From Tachypleus tridentatus (lineage: Eukaryota; Arthropoda; Merostomata; Xiphosura; Limulidae): a DNA stretch of 64,000 nt. Below the pieces are notes generated by a model, which ran no database searches, was not told the origin of the DNA, and saw nothing but the letters and a program-made list of their open reading frames with translations. The stretch covers positions 153,199,592 to 153,263,591 of the forward strand of contig NC_134832.1 of assembly GCF_004210375.1 (NCBI RefSeq), given 5' to 3'. This document shows, in pieces, positions 58,450-64,000 of this stretch (position 1 is the first letter of the stretch; the number at the start of each line of letters is the position of its first letter). A program made the translations under genes and the position numbers.

Positions 58450-59690
58450 AGGTGAAGAGCATTAATGCACTCGACATTATTCTATTATTGTACATGATCC
58501 TGACCATGATCCATCTAATGGTCATCTCTTGACAATGTTGCCTTTAGTATCTAAATCTGTTGCACACCTAGGAGAGGTGATTGATAGGGTCTTCGACTGA
58601 TAGAATCTTGGTTGTTGTTGAGATAGCTTGAGAGACCTCTTGATTAGCAGTTGCTCAACTAATGTTGACGCTGAAATATCACGCTTTTTCTTGATGGAGG
58701 TCTTCCTACTAGTAGTGTTGGGGCCATCACAAACATCTTTAAACAGAGGTTTTGGACTCCTATTTACAATCTTCAGTTTTGCAAATTGTTGATGTACTAG
58801 ACTTTATATCTACTAGCACCTGGTATCCTTAAATGTGTCAATTGAGCAGCTTTCATCAGATAGTTTGAAAAGTAAGGGTTACAAAATTCTTTAAGTTCAG
58901 ATTACTTTATAATCAAGAAACAGTTCTAATATTGGATAATCAAGTGATAATCACGCAATTTAATACATGTATACATCGTACTTTAAAGTTACACTTTACA
59001 TCTAGGAATGCAACTTTTCTCCAGTCTGTAGTTTGATGACAAAATGACTGTTCTAGCTGTATGATGTTTAGGTTTAATCACAACGTAGAGATTGGGAAGT
59101 CATTGTTAGTAGTTTGACTAACTGTTGACACTGACTGTTTCCTCTGTATCACATCGACCAGATTATTATTCTATTCTCTTTCGTCCTCATCTTCTTGGCT
59201 ATCGTACTGATTCCAGCTCATACCAGTTCGCTAAAGGCTCGTTGGTAACATTTGCTGTAGTTCCTCTTTTAATGGACTAGCTTATAAAAGCCCAAGATAA
59301 GATATTGTATAGCTGGATCCAACTGGCATCAGAGCTGCTGCCATGTATGAAAACCAGGCTGAGTCTTCACTCTAGTACAGTCATTTTTTCACTGTCTTAA
59401 TATAGTACCCCTTCTGTTATATGCTAGCATTTGTTGTTATTATCATGGAAACTCATGCATATCATTTAATGCAGACCCTAATACATTTACGCATTTTTGT
59501 GGACATTTGTGTTCCCTCTAGAAGAGCTCGTAACTCATATATACCAGCTTGAATATGTGTATGTTCAGTGAACAACCACTTAATCTCTACTCTGTTGTGC
59601 GATACACTATCATAACATATCATAAGTGCTCATCAGAGCCAGTTTAGTCAAAAGTATCAAAATTACAAAGTATATATTTATAGTGTGTAT
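58450..59690. other. probable retrotransposon-derived intergenic sequence
   Basis: Less AT-biased than the HAUS8 introns and downstream (- strand) of the gypsy integrase remnant, so it may hold the 3' part of that element. I found no long terminal repeats or recognisable protein here. Confidence 0.3.
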
Positions 59691-59937
59691 TATTTATTCT
59701 ACTAAACCATTAAACTGAAGGTGATAAGATGAAGTGTATTTTTTTTACTACAGCCAGTACTTTGCATCATTTAAAGAAAACTTGGCTGTTAAAGTTAGTT
59801 CTCTGATCCATGTGGAACTTTTCAGGTGCTCTTATCTAGTCTTTTAAGTGGCTCACCAATACTTTACTTTTATGCTTGGAAAGTAGTGCTCATGCTATAT
59901 CTAGGTTTTTTAAATTATTTTTTCTGGAACTTATCAA

Positions 59938-60197
59938 GTGTTTGTTTTGTATTTCTCACAAAGCGACACGATGACTATATTGGCTAACCATCCCTAATTT
60001 AGCAGTTAAGACAAAAGGGAAAGGAACTAGTCATCACCACTTTCCGTCAACTCTTGGAATACTCTTTTTTCAACGAATAGTGGAATTGACTGCCACTTTT
60101 TAACATCCACACGAATGAAAGGGCGAGCATGTTTTGATGGGACTGGGATTGGAGCCTGTCAATCTCGGTTTGCGAATCGAGTGCTCTAAACACCAAA
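59938..60197 (-). mobile_element. tRNA-derived SINE inserted in the gypsy remnant
   Basis: TTTGTTTTGTATTTCTCACA, CCATCCCTAATTTAGCAGTT, ACGAATAGTGGAATTGACTG, GAATGAAAGGGCGAGCATGT follow the full-length SINE. Older and more diverged than the 56.2-kb copy. Confidence 0.82.
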
Positions 60198-60536
60198 GTA
60201 ATGAACGTGGCATCAATCTACATGAAATCTCCTAATGTTTTACTTGTCATCATTATGTTTCCAGTTCTCACTATTCATCCAGGGGCTGAATATTCAATGA
60301 ATGGACAGAGTATCATAATACATTTTCATGTTGTGAGTTCAGGCAATTATGTATGACTAAATCATACTCCTCCAATGCTATTGTCCATTGTACTATCACC
60401 CTTTCTACATTTCTATAGGTCATCAGCCAGTTCAGCAACGTACGGCCCACCTAAATAGTGTAATTTCTCTTACAGCTATTTTTGATGGTGTTTTATATAA
60501 GTTGCAACTCCAAGCAGTTTCTTTTTTTAATAAGTT

Positions 60537-60805
60537 CAATATGGCCAGATAGTTAGGGACACTTGACTCGCAATCTGTAGGTGGCGACTTTGAATCCTCT
60601 TCACGTCAAACATGTTGGCCTTTTTAACTGTAGGTGCATTATAATGTAACGGTCAATCACAATATTCGTTAGTAAGAAAGTAACCCAAGAGTTGACGGTG
60701 GATGATGATGATTAGTTGCTTTCCCTCTAGTCTTACATTGTTAAATTAGGGATGGCTAACTCAGATAGCCAACACGTAGCTTTCACGAAACCCCAAATCA
60801 ACCTA
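60537..60805 (+). mobile_element. tRNA-derived SINE, + orientation, inserted in gypsy RNase H
   Basis: TATGGCCAGATAGTTAGGGA (A box), CTTTGAATCC (B box), then GTCTTACATTGTTAAATTAG and GATAGCCAACACGTAGC. Orientation is opposite to the gypsy remnant it interrupts. Confidence 0.82.
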
Positions 60806-61139
60806 ACAAAATTCAGTTTGCTCATTATAACACTGATCATTCTAACGTGAAGCTAGATAACTAATTACCTATAATTGCAGAACAACACAAACTACATTTC
60901 TTCCTCGACGAGATAGTGCTACTTGCATTTTAAACAGAAAACAGCTTATTTCACGACTTAGCTCTTTATCCATGCTGCATGATACCAATGCGCTAGTCTT
61001 CGTCCATAGCAAATAATGGAATAACACTTGTGTACTTGGAATGCTATAATTTTCTCTCCCAAATACACCTCTACAGTCCACGCCCTTGGGCCCAGTCTGA
61101 TAAGCATTGGACGACTTCCACATGCAACATCAATTCACT

Positions 61140-61735
61140 GGTACACAGGTGGAATTTAAAGTTATGTTATACAAATACACTTTTTCCATGCAAGTGTCAA
61201 AACTAAGGCCAGCGATAATTTCTTTTGTTGTGTGAGTGCATCTTTTTAAATGCAATTAGAGAGTCAGCTCTCTGTTTATAACTGGTTTATCTACAATTGT
61301 CAGAATGGAGTTTTTATTGGTTCAAGTAGTGGTTTTGGCCACAATACTTACCAATTTTTGATCATTCAGTTCACAGCCAGAAACTGTATATTTCAATCTC
61401 ATATTCTGACATGCATATACGAAGACTCATCCAAGGTCACCCTCACTGTCAAGCAAAGAATGTTGTATTCATGGGGTGTCACCAGAGTTGTCAGTGAAAA
61501 AAAGATCATGGTAGATTTGATATAGTCTGTTCAATGTTACAGCAATCTTTCCCAGAAGAAAGTATATACGACATGCTATTTGACTGGCTCGGTTCTTTGA
61601 GCAACTAACGTAAGAGAGACATAGTGATTCCCTTCATTGATATTTCACATTAAAAATACTGCTTACTGCATACTAAGAACTTGAAAGCTATATACAATAA
61701 ATAAGGAGATAGGAAACACAGAACATGTTTACTTA
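61140..61735. other. intergenic, possibly more retrotransposon sequence
   Basis: Lies where the reverse transcriptase of the gypsy remnant would be expected, but I could not identify RT motifs. A 91-codon + strand open frame at 61250-61525 has no recognisable domain. Confidence 0.3.
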
Positions 61736-61737
61736 CC

Positions 61738-61932
61738 ACAGTGTTAGATTAGAGAAAAGGCAGCTAGTCATCACCACCCGCCGCCAATTCTTGGGCTACT
61801 GTTTTACCAATGAATAGTGGAATTGATCGTAACATTATAACACCCATATGGCTGAAAGGGCGAACATGTTTGGTCTGACTGGAATTCGAACCCAAGACAT
61901 TTAACTTATGAATGAGCGCTCTAACCATCTCA
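61738..61932 (-). mobile_element. tRNA-derived SINE, - orientation, lacking its 3' tail
   Basis: AAGGCAGCTAGTCATCACCA, CCGCCAATTCTTGGGCTACT, GAAAGGGCGAACATGTTTGG and CTGGAATTCGAACCCAAGAC; the CGCGCAAAG tail segment is absent. Confidence 0.85.
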
Positions 61933-61934
61933 CA

Positions 61935-62610
61935 AATTTTGAAACTACCAATCTAGTTATAATTCGTCGAAGATATAAAATGAAACTTTGTGATCAACTA
62001 CTTTTATTTGCTTGTTGTTAAGTACAATGCTACAAAATAAACTACAGTTGAATTTGCTCATTACAGGTATTGAAATCCAATTTTTGTGATTATGGAAAAA
62101 AACAATAAATATTAAGATAAGGAAAAAGTACTTAAAGGTTTTTATTTTCCAAAACAATGCCTTACACAAAATATAGAAATTTCACAATCTAAAAAAAAGT
62201 ATAGGAATATTAAATTATACAATTTTAAAAGGCAAAACTAAATATTAATTATCAAATCTTACAGATTTTTCGAACAGGAAAAGATACGTTATACCCTAAC
62301 GAGGGTAGACCAAATAATATATTAAAATACTTGGGATTTTAAAAATTTTTTGCGACTAATATTATTGTAGCCATTTTACTGATATTTTATATTTTGTAGA
62401 TTAATTTTTGCACAAATATATTTGCAGTGATCTAAATTTGGAAAATTTAAATATACATTTAGATACTGTATGTTTAAACCTTTTTAAGTGTTATATGAAT
62501 TCCTTACGTTCATTTTGCTTTAAAAGTGTATGGGTTGTTATCGTTAGGTTTAGCATAACCTTATCTTGAGCAAGTATACTTGAACTGTTGAAATATACGA
62601 TAAAATTAAT
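61935..62610. other. AT-rich sequence upstream of the right-edge gene
   Basis: Presumably promoter and 5' flank of the gene starting at 62611. No TATA box or other element can be assigned with confidence. Confidence 0.35.
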
Positions 62611-62673
62611 ATGTCGCCGAACTGCCCGAGTTGTGGAAATGATACCGTAGAGAGGAGCGCATATTACGCTCAG
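62611..62673 (+). CDS. BRF2: first coding exon, N-terminal zinc-ribbon half, BRF2-like
   Basis: ATG at 62611 opens MSPNCPSCGNDTVERSAYYA then Q, 21 codons ending at donor CTCAG|GTAAAC (62674), phase 0. CPSCG is the first half of a TFIIB-family zinc ribbon. The spacing C-P-x-C-G followed by ten residues and a Y-(Y/S)-x-Q end fits BRF2, the TFIIIB subunit used at type 3 Pol III promoters (U6, 7SK). The second half (C-x-x-C) should be in an exon to the right; I did not find it before 64,000. TFIIB, BRF1 or another zinc-ribbon protein remain possible. Confidence 0.5.
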
Positions 62674-62679
62674 GTAAAC

Positions 62680-63950
62680 TGAATTATATTTCTTAGCTTA
62701 GAAATGGTGTGAAATATTTCTTTGTCTACAAATTTAAGTTTTGAAGTTGAGCAAGAAGTGTTGGAGTTAAACTTTATCCTCTAGCTAAAAGTCAGTACGA
62801 CAAAAGCACAACACCAAATAGTCTACAGTACTAGTACTACTCAACTACTATTATATATATATATATATATATATATTACACATGACCTCTTACTTTCCTT
62901 TGCATTCCAGTCTATTCATATTTTTGTAGTTGAAGAGTGGGAGCATAAACTGAGAAAGTTTCATCAAAATTAACTTCTACAGTAGTGTATTTATTGACAA
63001 GTGTAAAGCCAATAATACCAGTACAAACAACATAAAGTGAAGAAGTGTACCTAGTTATAAAATGGTGAAAGAGAGAGTTAAGGTTTTTGGTATATACTAA
63101 TGCCAGTGGAAATCACAAGCTGCATCTGCTACTGATTGGGAAATGAAGCTTCAGTCATTCATGAATGTGAAGAGTTGTTGTTTGTAATGTTTAGAGTAGA
63201 GTGTTGTTTGAAAGATCAAGTGTTTCTGAAAGGGTACGACAAAAACCTTCATTCCTGAGATTAAAAAAGGGTGAAAAGTTGAAATGTATTTCTTTTTTTA
63301 GACAGTGTACTGTCTCATATCTCAGCTGAACATTTATATGGGATAATGTATTGTCATGTATCTACCACTAAATGTAATAGAGCCAACAGGCCAGGAAGTG
63401 ATTTAAACATTTTATCATCTGTATAGGAAACTTCTTCAGACACTCTTATTGGCTGATATTAAAAAAGTGTGCTTTTTCAGGTTTCTAAAATCTCTTAATA
63501 TTTTTACATTGTGATCAATTTTTGGAGTTCTTTTAAAAATATGATCCAGAAGGTATTAAATAAAATTTTTAAATTTCATCTGAAGAAGAAACAAGAGATG
63601 AAGAAATCCTTAGATTGTGATTTAAATATCAGAGAGTAAATGAACTTTGTCACTAGACTATTTTCTGTTACCAGAAGAGTAGATTGTAGAATTGTTTAAC
63701 AATAAGAGAACGAAAATTATTGTTTTAAGGAACCATCACATGATCAGGTTTGAAACATCTGTATGTAAGGCTGATTTGGTTTAAAAACCAGAAACATAAA
63801 ATAACTGTCAATCAGTCATTCCTTGTGGAAATAAGTTTTATGGTTGTGTACATGTGTACGTAGTAGTGGTATGTACTCAGTTGTTTAGTGTGTATTATAC
63901 AGGCTCAGTTGTTTAGTGTGTATTATACAGGTAAATTGAATCATTTCTTA
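62680..63950. other. probable intron 1 of the BRF2-like gene
   Basis: AT-rich, containing a (TA)n run at 62852-62876 and a 25-bp duplication (GGCTCAGTTGTTTAGTGTGT region) near 63,875-63,930. No second zinc-ribbon exon identified. Confidence 0.4.
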
Positions 63951-63956
63951 CTTGTC

Positions 63957-64000
63957 CTCCACTGGTACAGCAGTTAAATCTAAGGATTTACAACACTAAA
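63957..64000 (+). mobile_element. start of a second-family SINE, cut by the window edge
   Basis: CCTCCACTGGTACAGCAGTT then AAATCTAAGGATTTACAACA and CTAAA matches the head of the copy at 57345 (CAATGGCTCAGC ... GACTTATAACGCTAAA). Confidence 0.55.

Larger units (their letters stand above)
59690..61130 (-). pseudogene. Ty3/gypsy-type retrotransposon remnant (RNase H to integrase), split by SINEs
   Basis: Read on the - strand. Around 61.10-60.86 kb a frame gives GEKIIAFQ and YGRRLAH, resembling the RNase H start. Around 60.46-60.33 kb, LLNWLMTYRNVERVIVQWTI then ALEEYDLVIHN is the W-x-x-x-L-x-E-Y-D-x-x-I tail of gypsy RNase H. Around 59.83-59.70 kb, FHMDQRTNFNSQVFF then YTSSYHLQFNGLVE (frame changes) matches the H-x-D-x-G-x-N-F ... 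Y-H-P-x-x-N-G-x-V-E integrase core. One SINE (60537-60805) lies within the RNase H part and another (59938-60197) between RNase H and integrase. Multiple stops; inactive. Confidence 0.65.

Overview
This is an AT-rich animal genome window. It has spliced genes with canonical GT/AG introns, long introns, many minisatellites and several families of degenerate transposons. No bacterial operon, CRISPR array or viral genome is present. The tRNA-derived SINE that recurs at about 2.3, 56.2, 56.5, 59.9, 60.5 and 61.7 kb matches, as far as I can judge without a search, a family I associate with horseshoe crabs (Xiphosura: Limulus/Tachypleus/Carcinoscorpius). That placement is an inference.

Three host genes are supported. 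(1) At the left edge, the last coding exon of an ADP-ribosylglycohydrolase of the ARH3/ADPRS type lies on the + strand (3139-3348). (2) Most of the window (12012-55392, - strand) is one complete gene that I rebuilt as 12 coding exons: 1,479 nt, 492 residues, consistent splice phases throughout. Two landmarks identify it as HAUS8/HICE1, the microtubule-binding subunit of the augmin complex: the RIVQSRYKD block in exon 5 and the DTTRHGLP block in exon 10. ADPRS and HAUS8 are tail to tail. (3) At the right edge (62611-62673, + strand) is a probable first coding exon with half a zinc ribbon, best explained as BRF2, a TFIIIB subunit. It is divergent from HAUS8 and separated from it by about 7 kb of transposon debris.

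About a quarter of the window is tandem repeat, and most of it sits inside HAUS8 introns. The main arrays are: 55-bp (intron 11), 52-bp and 37-bp (intron 10), 80-bp plus 40-bp (intron 8), 71-bp with about 87 copies over 6.2 kb (intron 5), 42/45-bp (intron 4) and 59-bp plus 113-bp (intron 3). Two more arrays (35 bp and 28 bp) lie between ADPRS and HAUS8. Intron 5 appears to use a non-canonical GC donor, and each 71-bp unit in it carries an AATAAA hexamer on the HAUS8 sense strand.

Mobile elements, left to right: a hAT-like MITE (71-237), tRNA-type SINEs, an internally deleted mariner (4432-5318), a retroposed 3' fragment with a 10-bp target duplication (9676-10009), a Tigger/pogo remnant (about 25.58-26.36 kb), a non-LTR RT tail whose coding segment was itself tandemly amplified (44.1-45.2 kb), a foldback element with arms of about 250 bp (51491-52478), and a Ty3/gypsy remnant broken up by SINEs (about 59.7-61.1 kb).

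The most noteworthy items are the HAUS8 structure with its GC-AG, polyadenylation-signal-rich intron, the 40-to-80-bp higher-order repeat, the 21-copy array of 5' splice-site-like motifs, and the in-frame 42/45-bp minisatellite with a very long ATG-less open frame.
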